Counted from the stretch's first letter, positions 50,408-60,208 are shown. The stretch: 64,000 bases of DNA from Actinacidiphila acididurans (GCF_016918855.1 NZ_JADKYB010000032.1:1-64000); one strand, 5' to 3'. A program made the numbers and translations. Notes: generated by a model from the letters alone, not told the origin.

Positions 50408-52864
50408 GTGACCTTGCGAAAACCGCCCTGGCCGCGCCGGGCCCGGGCCGCTGTCGTCACCGTGACCGCGGCGCTGCTGCCGCTGACCCTGGCCGCTGCG
50501 GCCGGGGCGACCGCCGCGCACGCGGCACGTTCGGCGGCCGGCGCCGCCGCGCCGAGCTACAACTACGCGGAGGCGTTGCAGGACTCGATGCTCTTCTACG
50601 AGTCCCAGCGCTCCGGCAAACTGCCCGCCGACAACCGCGTCTCCTGGCGCGGCGACTCCGACCTGACCGACGGCCAGGACGTCGGCGTGGACCTGACCGG
50701 CGGCTATCACGACGCCGGCGACGAGATCAAGTTCGGCTTCCCGATGGCCTTTTCGATGACCATGCTCGCCTGGGGCGGCATCGACGAGACGTCCGGCTAC
50801 ACCAAGAGCGGCCAGAACACGTACCTGCTGCGCAACCTGCGCTGGGGCGACGACTGGCTGCTCAAGGCGCACCCCTCGCCCAATGTGCTCTACGGCCAGG
50901 TCGGCGACGGCGGCAGCGACCACTCGTTCTGGGGCCCGGCCGAGGTCAACCCGTCGCCGCGGCCGTCGTACCGGATCGACGCCTCCTGCCCGGGCTCCGA
51001 CCTGGCCGGCGAGGCCGCCGCCGCGCTCGCCTCATCCTCGATGGTGTTCAAGGGCAGCGACCCGACGTACGCGGCCACGCTGCTGACCAACGCCAAGCAG
51101 CTCTACACCTTCGCCGACACCTACCGCGGCACGTACGACAAGTGCATCACCGCCGCCCAGGGCTACTACAACTCCTGGAGCGGCTACTGGGACGAGCTGG
51201 TGTGGGGCGCGATATGGCTCTACCGCGCCACCGGTGACAGCTCCTACCTGACCAAGGCCGAGACGTACTACGCCCAGCTGCCCAAGATGAACCAGACCAC
51301 CACGCCCGAGTACAACTGGACGCTGGCCTGGGACGACAAGAGCTACGGCGACTACGTGCTGCTCGCCGAACTCACCGGCCAGCAGAGCTACACCGACGAC
51401 GCCGAACGCTGGCTGGACTGGTGGACCTCCGGGGTGGGCGGCACGAAGGTGTCCTACTCGCCGGGCGGCGAGGCCTTCCTCGACCAGTGGGGCTCGCTGC
51501 GCTACGCGGCCAACACCGCTTACGTGGCCCTGCAGTTCGGCCACTGGCTGACCGGCCAGGGCAAGGACGCCGCCAAGGCGCAGACGTACCACGACTTCGG
51601 CGTGCGGCAGATCGACTACGCGCTCGGCGACAACCCGCGGCACGAGACGTACGAGATCGGCTTCACCAACTCCGGCACCACCACCAACTGGCCGCAGTAC
51701 CCGCACAACCGCACGGCGCACGGCTCCTGGGACCAGTCGATGTCCGACCCGCCGAACACCCGGCACCTGGACATCGGCCTGCTGGTCGGTGGGCCGTCCA
51801 GCGCCAACGACTCCTTCACCGACGACCGCCAGCAGTACGCCATGACCGAGGGCGCGCTGGACTACAACGCCGGCTTCTCCGGCGCGCTCGCCGCGCTCAC
51901 CGACGAGTACGGCGGCACCCCGCTGGCGAACTTCCCGCCGAAGGAAACCCCGGACGGCCCCGAGGAGTTCATGCAGGCCGCGGTCAACGCGTCCGGCACC
52001 AACTTCTACGAGATCAAGGCGCAGGTGGTCAACAAGTCCGGCTGGCCGGCCCGGCACCTGACCCACGGCAGCTTCCGCTGGTACTTCACCCTCGATCCGG
52101 GCACCAGCCCCTCGCAGGTCACGCTCGCCTCGCCGTACAACCAGTGCCTGGCGCCGCAGGGACCGACCCAGTACTCCGGGAACGTCTACTACGTGACGAT
52201 CAGTTGCGAGGGCCAGGACATCGCGCCGGCCGGGCAGTCCGCGTTCCACCGCGAGGTGCAGTTCCGGCTCACCTTCCCCGGCGCGCACGACCCGAAGGGC
52301 GACTGGTCGTACCAGGGCGTGTCCACCGTGCCCGGCTCCACCCCGGTGACGGTGAACGACATCGTGCTCTACGACGGCGCGAACCCGGTGTGGGGCACGG
52401 CGCCCGACGGCTCCGGCACCACCCCGCCGACCACGCCGCCCCCGACGACGCCTCCGCCCACCACCCCGCCCCCGACCACTCCCCCGCCGACCACGCCTCC
52501 GCCCACCACGCCCCCACCGACCACCACCCCGCCGGGGCAGGGCGCCGGGTGCGCGGTGACGTACAAGGTGACCAACGCCTGGTCCGGCGGCTTCCAGGCC
52601 GACGTGCAGGTCACCGACCTCGGCACCGCGCCGATCAATCACTGGACGGTGACCTGGACGTTCGGCGGCGACCAGAAGGTCGGCAACGGCTGGAACGGCA
52701 CCTTCGCGCAGAGTGGCCAGAAGGTCACGGTCACCGACGCCGGTTACAACGCGACGATCCCGCCGGGCGGCTCCACCGGCTTCGGGTTCACCGGCACCTA
52801 CAGCGCCAGCAACGCGGCGCCGACCGGTTTCGCGGTCAACGGGAGCCCTTGCGCGGTGTCCTGA
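50408..52864 (+). CDS. Secreted GH9 endoglucanase with CBM3 and CBM2 domains
   Basis: An 818-residue exported cellulase. A signal peptide (RRARAAVVTVTAALLPLTLAA) is followed by a GH9 (alpha/alpha)6 domain with Asp102 and Asp105 in GGYHDAGDEIKFGFP and the acid Glu481 in MTEGALDYNAGFSGAL. Next come a CBM3c-like module (EFMQAAVNASGTNFYEIKAQ to VWGTAPDG), a PTTPP repeat linker near 678-711 and a C-terminal CBM2 (CAVTYKVTNAWSGGFQADV...). GH9-CBM3c enzymes are typically processive endoglucanases. GTG 50408 follows GGAGG. Regulation by a CebR-like repressor is strongly suggested by the upstream box. Confidence 0.95.
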   Translation: MTLRKPPWPRRARAAVVTVTAALLPLTLAAAAGATAAHAARSAAGAAAPSYNYAEALQDSMLFYESQRSGKLPADNRVSWRGDSDLTDGQDVGVDLTGGYHDAGDEIKFGFPMAFSMTMLAWGGIDETSGYTKSGQNTYLLRNLRWGDDWLLKAHPSPNVLYGQVGDGGSDHSFWGPAEVNPSPRPSYRIDASCPGSDLAGEAAAALASSSMVFKGSDPTYAATLLTNAKQLYTFADTYRGTYDKCITAAQGYYNSWSGYWDELVWGAIWLYRATGDSSYLTKAETYYAQLPKMNQTTTPEYNWTLAWDDKSYGDYVLLAELTGQQSYTDDAERWLDWWTSGVGGTKVSYSPGGEAFLDQWGSLRYAANTAYVALQFGHWLTGQGKDAAKAQTYHDFGVRQIDYALGDNPRHETYEIGFTNSGTTTNWPQYPHNRTAHGSWDQSMSDPPNTRHLDIGLLVGGPSSANDSFTDDRQQYAMTEGALDYNAGFSGALAALTDEYGGTPLANFPPKETPDGPEEFMQAAVNASGTNFYEIKAQVVNKSGWPARHLTHGSFRWYFTLDPGTSPSQVTLASPYNQCLAPQGPTQYSGNVYYVTISCEGQDIAPAGQSAFHREVQFRLTFPGAHDPKGDWSYQGVSTVPGSTPVTVNDIVLYDGANPVWGTAPDGSGTTPPTTPPPTTPPPTTPPPTTPPPTTPPPTTPPPTTTPPGQGAGCAVTYKVTNAWSGGFQADVQVTDLGTAPINHWTVTWTFGGDQKVGNGWNGTFAQSGQKVTVTDAGYNATIPPGGSTGFGFTGTYSASNAAPTGFAVNGSPCAVS

Positions 52865-52900
52865 CGTCACTCAGGTGACGGCGTACACCGTGTCCCGTCT

Positions 52901-52942
52901 CCGCCCGGCCCCACTGCTCAGGGGGGCCGGGCGGAACCTTTT
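52901..52942. terminator. Terminator after the cellulase gene
   Basis: CCGCCCGGCCCC (52901-52912) pairs perfectly with GGGGCCGGGCGG (52923-52934) around a 10-nt loop, followed shortly by TTTT. It also lies at the end of the convergent ECF sigma gene. Confidence 0.8.
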
Positions 52943-52959
52943 CCCCGTCCCGGCCGCCA

Positions 52960-54234
52960 TCACCGCTGCGTCCCTGCCGTCCGCTCCAGCCTTCGGCGCA
53001 GAAAGCGGCGTTCCGCCTCGGTCGGCGCCAGCTCCAGCGCCCGGCGGTAGGCATCGGCCGCCTCCTCGGTGCGGCCCAGCCGCCGCAGCAGGTCCGCGCG
53101 AGTGGCCGGCAGCAGGTGGTAGCCGGGCAGTTCGCCGGCCGCGTCGAGCGCGTCCACCAGGGCGAGCCCCTGCTGCGGGCCGTGCGCCATGGCGACGGCC
53201 ACCGCCCGGTTGAGCTCCACCACCGGGCCGGGCGCGAGCCGGGCCAGCTCCGCGTAGAGTAGCGCGATCTGCGGCCAGTCGGTGTCCTGCGGCCCCGCCG
53301 CCTGGGCGTGCAACGCGGCGATCGCGGCCTGTATCTGGTACGGGCCGGGCCGCCGCCGGGCCAGCGCGACCTCCAGCACCGTCACGCCCTCGGCGATCCC
53401 CTGCCGGTCCCAGCGGGTGCGGTCCTGCTCCTCCAGCGGCACCAGGTCACCGGCCGCGTCGGTACGGGCGGCGGCCCGCGCCTCGTGCAGCAGCATCAGT
53501 GCCAGCAGCCCGGCCGCCTCGGGCTCGTCCGGGAGCAGCCGGGTCAGCAGCCGGGTCATCCGGATCGCCTCGGCCGTCACCCGGCGCTGGTCCGGGCCCG
53601 CGGCGCCGGGCGCGTATCCGGCGTTGAACAGCAGGTACAGCACGGCCAGCACCGCCGCGGTGCGCTCGGGCAGCAGCTCGCGCGGCGGCACCCGGAACGG
53701 GATCCCGGCATGGCGGATCTTGGCCTTGGCCCGGGTGAGGCGCTGCGCCATGGTGCGCTCCGGCACCAGGAAGGCGCGGGCGATCTCCGCCGTGGTCAGC
53801 CCGGTCAGCGACCGCAGGGTGAGCGCGACCTGCGCCGGCAGCGGCAGTGCGGGGTGGCAGCAGGTGAAGATCAGCCGCAGCCGGTCGTCCGGCACCGCGT
53901 CCCCCTCGGCGGCCTCGGCCGCGGCGACCGCCTGCGCCTCCGCGGAGCCGGCCGCGGCCGCGGGCCCGGCCGGGTCGAGCCGGGCCGCCTCGCGCAGCTT
54001 GGCGGACTCGTTCGCGGCCCGGCGCAGCCGGTCCAGCGCCCGGTTGCGGGCGGTCGTGGTCAGCCACGCGCCGGGCCGGCGCGGCACCCCGTCCCGCGGC
54101 CAGGTCTCCAGCGCGCGCTCGAAGGCGTCCTGGGCGCACTCCTCGGCCAGGTCCCAGTCGCCCGTCGACGCGATCACGGCCGCCACGACCCGGCCCCACT
54201 CCTCGGACCAGGCCGCGCCGACCGCCTCCTTCAC
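52960..54234 (-). CDS. ECF sigma factor with long C-terminal TPR-like extension (ECF42 type)
   Basis: A 424-residue sigma factor. Region 2 is WGRVVAAVIASTGDWDLAEECAQDAFERALETWP and region 4 LTGLTTAEIARAFLVPERTMAQRLTRAKAKI. A conserved extension of about 200 residues follows (AVLAVLYLLFNAGYAP, then helical repeats ending RTEEAADAYRRALELAPTEAERRFLRRR). This layout, with a DGPF/YCII gene immediately upstream, is characteristic of ECF42. The GTG start overlaps the YCII stop by four bases. The extension replaces an anti-sigma factor as the presumed control element; target genes are often the YCII genes themselves. Confidence 0.93.
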   Translation of the reverse strand: MKEAVGAAWSEEWGRVVAAVIASTGDWDLAEECAQDAFERALETWPRDGVPRRPGAWLTTTARNRALDRLRRAANESAKLREAARLDPAGPAAAAGSAEAQAVAAAEAAEGDAVPDDRLRLIFTCCHPALPLPAQVALTLRSLTGLTTAEIARAFLVPERTMAQRLTRAKAKIRHAGIPFRVPPRELLPERTAAVLAVLYLLFNAGYAPGAAGPDQRRVTAEAIRMTRLLTRLLPDEPEAAGLLALMLLHEARAAARTDAAGDLVPLEEQDRTRWDRQGIAEGVTVLEVALARRRPGPYQIQAAIAALHAQAAGPQDTDWPQIALLYAELARLAPGPVVELNRAVAVAMAHGPQQGLALVDALDAAGELPGYHLLPATRADLLRRLGRTEEAADAYRRALELAPTEAERRFLRRRLERTAGTQR

Positions 54235-54551
54235 CCGTTCCAGAACGGCCGCACCTCGATCATTCCGTAGGCCGCCATCGGGTGCTTCGAGGCGATCTCG
54301 ATGGCCTCGTCCAGGTCGGCCACGTCGATCACGTCGAAGCCGCAGATCTGTTCCTTGGTCTCGACGTACGGCCCGTCGGTGGTCAGCGTGGCGCCGCCGC
54401 GCACCCGTACCGTGGTCGCGTCCTCGGCGTCCCGCAGCCGGTCGCCGGTCAGCCGCCGGCTGCCGGCCATGTCGATCCACGGCTGGGGGTCCATCTCCGC
54501 CGGGTCGGCCGTGAACGGCCCTTCCGAGCAGATGAGCAGCATGTACTTCAT
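54231..54551 (-). CDS. YCII/DGPF-domain protein
   Basis: A 106-residue protein starting MKYMLLICSEGPF and containing TTDGPYVETKEQICGFDVIDVADLDEAIEIASKHP, the hallmark of the DGPF/YCII family. It is translationally coupled to the ECF sigma factor. The family folds as a small ferredoxin-like dimer with unclear catalytic role. The 424 bp upstream (54552-54975) contain imperfect repeats of a TTGTGTTCCCTGGTG type near 54575-54640 and no supported gene. Confidence 0.93.
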   Translation of the reverse strand: MKYMLLICSEGPFTADPAEMDPQPWIDMAGSRRLTGDRLRDAEDATTVRVRGGATLTTDGPYVETKEQICGFDVIDVADLDEAIEIASKHPMAAYGMIEVRPFWNG

Positions 54552-54975
54552 TGTTCAATCTCCTTGCGTTGTCCTTGTGTTCCCTGGTGCTGTGTTTCCT
54601 GGTGTTGCGATCCCTCGTCGTGCCCTCATGCTGTGTTCCCCCGTGCCCGGCCGCGCGCCCCCGTGGCCGCGCGGCTCCGACGTCCTCACGACGAACGGGA
54701 CCGGCCCCGCGCGACATCACCGCCGGAAAAAATCTTCCGGGTTCCGGCGGCCCGCCGCGAACGTGACCTCCCGCGGCGCACGCGTCCGCCGATCGCGCGA
54801 GCGCAGGGGGGCCGCAAAGACGTATTTCGCCCCTCTCACGGGGGTTTCTGCGCGGCACGTGCGTTGACCGGCGGCTTTCGTGGCAGATGTCATGGCAGGC
54901 AGTTCCGTCGGATGCGTTTCGTTGTGGTTTATTCGACGTCGACAAGATCATCGACTGATGAGGTGAGGTTCCGCC

Positions 54976-56319
54976 GTGCACCAGCCGCCGACCGCTCCCG
55001 CGTCACAGACCGCCGGGCCCCGGGCCGGACGGCGCGGGCCGAATGTCCGAAGGGTGCGGCCGGTGGGCCGCGGCATTCCCGCGTGCCTGGCACTGGGGCT
55101 GCTGGTCACCGTAGCGGCCTGCGGGAACGGTCACGGGGGTCCGACCGCGTCCTCGGCGGTGCCGTCGGCGAGCGCGACCACCGCCACGGGAACGACCCCG
55201 GGGACCGCGACCGCGTCGAGCCCGGGCGCGACCGTGCCGCCGCCGCCGGCGCCGACGACCGGCCCGGCGGGCTGCGTGAATCGCACGATCGCGGCGATGT
55301 CGCAGGCGCAGCAGGTGGGACAGCTCTTCATGACGTCGGCGACCACCACGGGGATGACCGGGGCGGAGTCCGCGGCGATCACCGCGGGGAAGACGGGCGC
55401 GGTCTTCCTCAAGGGGCACACCTCCGCCGGGACCGGCCCGGTCCGGGCGGTGGCGGATCAGGCGCGGTCGCTGGCCTCGCCGGTGAGCGGTGTCAGCGTG
55501 GGCATGCTGGTCGCGACCGACCAGGAGGGCGGCCAGGTGCAGGTGCTGAACGGCCCCGGTTTCAGCGCCATCCCCAGCGCCGTGGTGCAGGGCCGCTCGG
55601 CCCCGTCCACGCTGCAGAACGACGCGCGGACCTGGGGCGGGGAGCTGCGCAACGCCGGGGTGAACACGAACCTGGCGCCGGTCGCCGACACGGTGCCGCC
55701 GAACCTGGTGAACGTCAACGCGCCCATCGGCAGGTTCGACCGCGAGTACGGCACCGACCCGGCGACCGTGGCCTCGCACAGCACGGCCTTCCTGCGCGGG
55801 ATGGGCCAGGCCGGCGTCGTCGCCACCGCCAAGCACTTCCCGGGCCTCGGCCGGGCGAGCGGCAACACCGACACGACGGCACACGTGGTGGACAACGTCA
55901 CCACCACGACCGACCCCTTCCTGGAGCCCTTCAAGTCGGCGATCCAGGCGGGCGTGCCCTTCGTGATGGTCTCCTCGGCGATCTACACGAAGATCGACCC
56001 GAACCGGCAGGCGGCCTTCTCCCCCGTGGTGGTACGCGACCTGCTGCGCAACACGCTCGGCTTCAAGGGCGTGATCATCTCCGACGACCTGGGCCAGGCC
56101 GTCGCGGTGGCCGACCACACCCCGGCCCAGCGCGCCCTGGACTTCTTCGCGGCCGGCGGCAACCTGCTGCTCACCGTCCAGCCGGCCGACATCGTGCCCA
56201 TGACCTCGGCGGTGCTGGCCCGGCTCCCCCAGGACCCGGCCCTGCGCGCGAACGTCGACGACAGCGTACGGCGCGTGCTGACGGCCAAGCAGAACGCGGG
56301 CCTGCTGACCTGCCACTGA
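54976..56319 (+). CDS. GH3 beta-N-acetylhexosaminidase-like lipoprotein (NagZ type)
   Basis: A 447-residue exported protein. A basic N-terminus and hydrophobic segment end in the lipobox VTVAAC; a Thr/Ala/Pro-rich linker runs to about residue 95. The GH3 TIM-barrel domain has DQEGGQVQVL, the NagZ motif AKHFPGLG, a GNTDTTAH loop carrying the presumed acid/base His, and the nucleophile Asp in IISDDLGQAVAV. Such enzymes remove GlcNAc from muropeptides or chitin fragments outside the cell. There is no second GH3 domain, consistent with the short NagZ class. The start is GTG 54976, with GAGGTGAGG upstream. Confidence 0.88.
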   Translation: MHQPPTAPASQTAGPRAGRRGPNVRRVRPVGRGIPACLALGLLVTVAACGNGHGGPTASSAVPSASATTATGTTPGTATASSPGATVPPPPAPTTGPAGCVNRTIAAMSQAQQVGQLFMTSATTTGMTGAESAAITAGKTGAVFLKGHTSAGTGPVRAVADQARSLASPVSGVSVGMLVATDQEGGQVQVLNGPGFSAIPSAVVQGRSAPSTLQNDARTWGGELRNAGVNTNLAPVADTVPPNLVNVNAPIGRFDREYGTDPATVASHSTAFLRGMGQAGVVATAKHFPGLGRASGNTDTTAHVVDNVTTTTDPFLEPFKSAIQAGVPFVMVSSAIYTKIDPNRQAAFSPVVVRDLLRNTLGFKGVIISDDLGQAVAVADHTPAQRALDFFAAGGNLLLTVQPADIVPMTSAVLARLPQDPALRANVDDSVRRVLTAKQNAGLLTCH

Positions 56320-56347
56320 GCGGGACCGGCCGACAGGAGGGCGCGGT

Positions 56348-56395
56348 GGTACGACCGGCGCGGCGATGACTTCCGCGCGCGCCGGCTGTCGTACC
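56348..56395. repeat. Imperfect 15-bp inverted repeat
   Basis: GGTACGAC followed by CGGCGCG pairs with CGCGCCGG-CT-GTCGTACC across a short loop, between the GH3 gene and the alpha/beta hydrolase. It may be a transcription stop for the first or an operator of the second. Confidence 0.5.
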
Positions 56396-56430
56396 GGTCA
56401 CGAGGTCACCCGGCACGCCTGGAGGCACCC

Positions 56431-57249
56431 ATGACCACCGTCCATTCGCTGCCCGTACCCGGCGCGCGACTGCACTACGAGGTGCGCGGCGCGGGACCAC
56501 TGCTGATTCTGGTGGGCGCGCCCATGGACAGCGGTCCCTTCACGCCGCTGGCCGAGGCGCTCGCGGACGCGTACACCGTGGTGACCACCGATCCGCGGGG
56601 CATCTCCCGCAGCACGGTCGACGATCCGGACCGGGACGCGACGCCCGAGCAGCGCGCGGACGACCTGCGGCGGATCGTGACGTCCTTCGGCGAGGAGTCG
56701 GCGGACGTGTTCGGCAGCAGCGGGGGCGCGGTGACCGGGCTGGTACTGGCCGCGCGGTCCCCGCAGTACGTACGGACCCTGGTCGCGCACGAACCGCCGC
56801 TGCTCACCCTGCTGCCGGACGCCCGGGAACGGCTCGCCGAGGTGGAGGAGGTGCGCCGGACGTTCCTCGCCGAGGGGCAGGGCGCGGCCTGGGCGAAGTT
56901 CCTGGCCGCCGCGGGCACTCCCGGCCCGGGACCGGGCCCCGACCAGGCGCCCCCGCCCCCGCCGAGCCCGGAACAGGAGGCCAACGGCGCCTTCATGCTG
57001 GGCCACATGCTGCGCGGGATCACCCACCACCGCCCCTCCCTCGAGGCCCTGCGGACCGGCGGCACCCGCATCGTCCCGGCCGCGGGCGGCACGTCGAGCG
57101 GCCAGACCGCCCACCGCGCGGCCGCGGCCCTCGCCGAAAACCTCGGCTGCGGCCTGACCGTCTTCCCCGGCGGCCACGCCGGCTTCGCCGAACACCCCGC
57201 CGCCTTCGCCGGCCTGCTCCGGGACGTGCTGGTGAGAGCGCCGGCTTAG
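56431..57249 (+). CDS. Alpha/beta hydrolase
   Basis: A 272-residue alpha/beta-hydrolase fold protein. The oxyanion region is LLILVGAPMDS, the nucleophile elbow is VFGSSGGAVTG with Ser in GSSGG, and the late His is in FPGGHAGFAEHP. A glycine-proline-rich insertion lies at about residues 160-185. GGAGGCACC precedes the ATG. No neighbour suggests a substrate, and the gene seems to stand alone. Confidence 0.9.
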   Translation: MTTVHSLPVPGARLHYEVRGAGPLLILVGAPMDSGPFTPLAEALADAYTVVTTDPRGISRSTVDDPDRDATPEQRADDLRRIVTSFGEESADVFGSSGGAVTGLVLAARSPQYVRTLVAHEPPLLTLLPDARERLAEVEEVRRTFLAEGQGAAWAKFLAAAGTPGPGPGPDQAPPPPPSPEQEANGAFMLGHMLRGITHHRPSLEALRTGGTRIVPAAGGTSSGQTAHRAAAALAENLGCGLTVFPGGHAGFAEHPAAFAGLLRDVLVRAPA

Positions 57250-57507
57250 GTCGTGTCCGGCGGGTTCGGCGGATCTCGGTGGAGCAGCCGGCGGCGTCCT
57301 TGGCCGCGGTTCTCCGCCGAAGGCCGTGGGGGGACCCCTGCCGGCCCGACCGGCCGCCCGCCGGGGCAAGCGCGGGCCCGGCAGGACCCGCCGGACAGGC
57401 GCTGAGGACCGATCGTCCGGCCTGGACGGCGGTGGGCGAGTGGCGGGTCCGGACCGCCGATTCGCCGAGCCCGGTCGTACGGTGCCGCCCGGCTCCACGT
57501 GGTCCGG

Positions 57508-58620
57508 TCAGCGAACCGCGGCGTCCACTTCCGCGTCGAGGACGAACTGCGCGCCGGCGGTCACGGCGAGGTCGGGGCCGAAGAGGGCGCCCGGGGTCCA
57601 GGTGCCGGGGCGCGCTTCGCCGTGGGCGAGGCGGGTGGCGGCCTCGGCGGCGACCTGGGCGGTGAATTCCATGGCCTCGCCCGCGCGCAGCCAGCCCTCA
57701 CGGACGGTGCCGTCCGGGTACTCGAGCCGGGCCCGGGCCCAGGAGAACTCCCGGCTCGTCCCGGGCCGGGGCACGCGGATCCCGGCCAGCCGGCGCACCG
57801 CGGCGTCGGCCAGTGCCGGGCGGGACAGCAGCCGGGCCGCGATCGGGAGGAGGGCGCGGATCAGCCCTCCGGTCGGGATCTCGCTGGACGCGGCCACCAC
57901 GAAGGGGGCGCCGCTGGCGCGGTGGGCCGCCGCGAGTTCACCGGAGGGGGCGCCGACCGTGGACAGGGTGGTGCCGTCGGGCAGGGTGATCCGGGCGAGG
58001 TCGCCGCCGAGCCGGGTCCGTACCATCCGCCCGTGGTCGTACCGGCGGCCGCCGGCCGCGGCGGCGTCGATCACGCTGGCCGCCAGCGCCGCGCCCATGG
58101 GCCCCGATTCGGTCGCGATCGTGGGCATCGCGTCGACCCGTACCCGCTGCGGTGCGGGCCGGTCCGCGCACAGCCTCAGGACGACGCTCTCGGTGGCGAG
58201 CACGCCGAACCCGGCGCCGGTCACCAGCGACCGGCCGGCGGCGACGGCCTCGTCGCGCAGGGCGAGCACCCCGGTGACGGCGAACAGTTCGTTGGCGAGG
58301 TCCAGGTAGTGCGTGCCGGGCAGGCAGGCCCGGGCGATCGGTACCGCTGTCCGGGTGAACGGGCCGATCGTATTGACGACCACGGCCGGTGCGCTGCGGG
58401 CGAGTTCGGCGGCGACGGCCTCGACCGACCCGGCGGTCACGGTCCGCGGCCGCCCGCCGCCTGCCCCGGTCGCCTCGGCCACCGTACGCAGCCGCGCCGG
58501 ATCGCGGCCCACCAGGACCGGTGTCTCCCCCTTGCTCGCGAGCAGGGCGGCGATCGCCCGCCCGGTCCGGCCGGTGGCCCCCAGGACCCAGATCTCGTTC
58601 CCCGCACCTTGTGCTGACAC
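57508..58620 (-). CDS. Saccharopine-dehydrogenase-like NAD(P)-binding oxidoreductase
   Basis: A 370-residue protein with an N-terminal Rossmann fold: EIWVLGATGRTGRAIAALLASKG, VLVGRDPARL, then VVNTIGPFTRTAVPIARACLPGTHYLDLANE. This is the saccharopine dehydrogenase/trans-acting enoyl-reductase-like family, in which the reaction of most actinobacterial members is unknown. The start is GTG 58620; the purine-rich site AAGGAG is rather distant, so the exact start is open. The 258-bp gap before it (57250-57507) carries no supported gene. Confidence 0.85.
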   Translation of the reverse strand: MSAQGAGNEIWVLGATGRTGRAIAALLASKGETPVLVGRDPARLRTVAEATGAGGGRPRTVTAGSVEAVAAELARSAPAVVVNTIGPFTRTAVPIARACLPGTHYLDLANELFAVTGVLALRDEAVAAGRSLVTGAGFGVLATESVVLRLCADRPAPQRVRVDAMPTIATESGPMGAALAASVIDAAAAGGRRYDHGRMVRTRLGGDLARITLPDGTTLSTVGAPSGELAAAHRASGAPFVVAASSEIPTGGLIRALLPIAARLLSRPALADAAVRRLAGIRVPRPGTSREFSWARARLEYPDGTVREGWLRAGEAMEFTAQVAAEAATRLAHGEARPGTWTPGALFGPDLAVTAGAQFVLDAEVDAAVR

Positions 58621-58839
58621 GACGGTCGTCCGTCTCCTTCACCTCGGTGGTCCTGCGGACGGCTCGGGCGGCCCGCTGTCCGGGCACACCCAGCCTCTTG
58701 TCCCCGCCGGCGGTGACCCCGGCCCGATCGCGCGGTGCCCCGCCGCCCGCCCGGCCGTACGGGATCACCGTGTTGGCGGGCGGATGACGTCATGACCGGC
58801 CTCCGGCGGCAGGGAACGGCCCGGGTAGGGTGAAAGCCC

Positions 58840-59358
58840 ATGGAGAAGTGGGGCGCCGCGCTCTACGGGGATCCCTGTGCGGAGTGCGGGTTCGGGTGGT
58901 CGTTGACTCCGGCGGAAGCCGTCGGGGTCGTGGCGGAGTTGCCGGCCCGCTGCCGGGCGCTCCTGAAGGGGCGGACCGGTTTCGAGCGGCACCCCGATCT
59001 GGGCCGGCCACCCGCGGCATACGTCAGTCACGTCACGGACAACCTGCGGAACTGGGCCGAGCGGCTGGCCGGGGCGCGCCTGGGCGGGGCGGTCGAGGTG
59101 CCCGGCTACGACCAGGACCTGCTGGCCCGGGCCCGGCGGTACAACGAGATCGCTCCGGCGGCGGCGCTGTGGTCGCTGGAAGGTGCCGTGGCGGCGTGGA
59201 CGGACTCGGTCACCGCCGCGCTCGAAGCGGGGGTCGTGCTGCGGCACGCCGCGCGGGGTGAACAGCGCGCCGAGGACGTCGCCCGGAACAACGCCCATGA
59301 CAGGCACCATCACGTCGGGGACATCGCGCGCATTCTGCGGTACACGGGGAAGGTCTGA
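58840..59358 (+). CDS. DinB-like protein
   Basis: A 172-residue protein: DPCAECGFGWSLTPAEAVGVVAELPARCRALL, PAAYVSHVTDNLRNWAERLAGARL, and a C-terminal AEDVARNNAHDRHHHVGDIARIL whose His cluster recalls the metal site of the DinB/YfiT four-helix fold. An N-terminal CxxC pair adds a possible second metal site. The ATG at 58840 is preceded by AGGGTGAAAG. It is divergent from the oxidoreductase. A metal-dependent thiol transferase role is typical of the fold but unproven here. Confidence 0.78.
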   Translation: MEKWGAALYGDPCAECGFGWSLTPAEAVGVVAELPARCRALLKGRTGFERHPDLGRPPAAYVSHVTDNLRNWAERLAGARLGGAVEVPGYDQDLLARARRYNEIAPAAALWSLEGAVAAWTDSVTAALEAGVVLRHAARGEQRAEDVARNNAHDRHHHVGDIARILRYTGKV

Positions 59359-59470
59359 CGGCCTGGTTGCCGTCGGCGTACGGATCGACCGTGGATCCGC
59401 CGGGTCGGCGGGTGACGGGGGCCGCTTCTACGATGGCCGCCCGCCCCAGGTCAGGCGGCCTGTGCCCGGG

Positions 59471-60208
59471 TCAGGCGGCGTCCAGGACGGCCCAGTGGCC
59501 GGCCGAGTCGTCGGTGCCGCGGGCCCCGGTGCTACGGGCGAGGGCCGTGATGACCTGTCGGCCGCGGCCGTGCTCGTCGGTCTGGCAACTGGCCGCCCAG
59601 GAGCCCGGGCTCGGCGCCGGACCGCCGTCGCTGACGTACACATGGACGTGGACGACCGGGTTGTCGGCGTCGGGATCGGCCAGCCGCAGCCGCACGGCCA
59701 CCGGCGGCAGCGCGTGCTCGACGGCATTGGTGACGAGTTCGGAGACCACGAGCATCACGTCGTAGACGGCCTCCTGGCTCAGGCCCCAGGAGGTGAGGAC
59801 CGCTTCGGCGGCGTGCCGGGCGGCCCGGACCGATGCCGGACGGTGGGGCAGTTCGCAGTAGAAGACGGCCGCGTCGGCGGCGGAGTGGTGGCCGCGGGGT
59901 GCGCGGCCGGCACCGGGCGCCGTACCGGACGTACCGGACGACCAGGAGCCTGCGGGTCCGGCAGGTCCGGCAGGTCCACCGGGCTCGGCGGACGCTGCCG
60001 CCAGGTCAGCGGGTTGAGTGGGTTCAGCGGATTGCGTGGATCCAGGAGGTTCAGCGGGTTCGGCGGGTTCGTCCGGTCCCGCTTCGAGGCCCGCGGAGCC
60101 GTCGGACGCGACGGCCGGGGCGGGGACGGGAGCCACGGGGCGGTGGGCCCGCCCGGCTCTGCGGAACTTCAGGAGTCGACGCCAGCGGAAAGTGTTTTCC
60201 TCGGCCAT
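59471..60208 (-). CDS. RsbW-type ATP-binding protein with long disordered N-terminus
   Basis: A 245-residue protein. The C-terminal 130 residues form a HATPase_c_2 (anti-sigma kinase-like) domain: ELPHRPASVRAARHAAEAVLTSWGL, the N-box VSELVTNAVEHA, VHVYVSDGG, and GRGRQVITALA. Before this lie about 110 residues of Ala/Pro/Glu/Gly-rich sequence with AEPxEP-like repeats, unusual for the family. Streptomycetes encode dozens of such ATPases, some anti-sigma factors, most of unknown partner. No anti-anti-sigma gene is adjacent. Confidence 0.88.
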   Translation of the reverse strand: MAEENTFRWRRLLKFRRAGRAHRPVAPVPAPAVASDGSAGLEAGPDEPAEPAEPPGSTQSAEPTQPADLAAASAEPGGPAGPAGPAGSWSSGTSGTAPGAGRAPRGHHSAADAAVFYCELPHRPASVRAARHAAEAVLTSWGLSQEAVYDVMLVVSELVTNAVEHALPPVAVRLRLADPDADNPVVHVHVYVSDGGPAPSPGSWAASCQTDEHGRGRQVITALARSTGARGTDDSAGHWAVLDAA

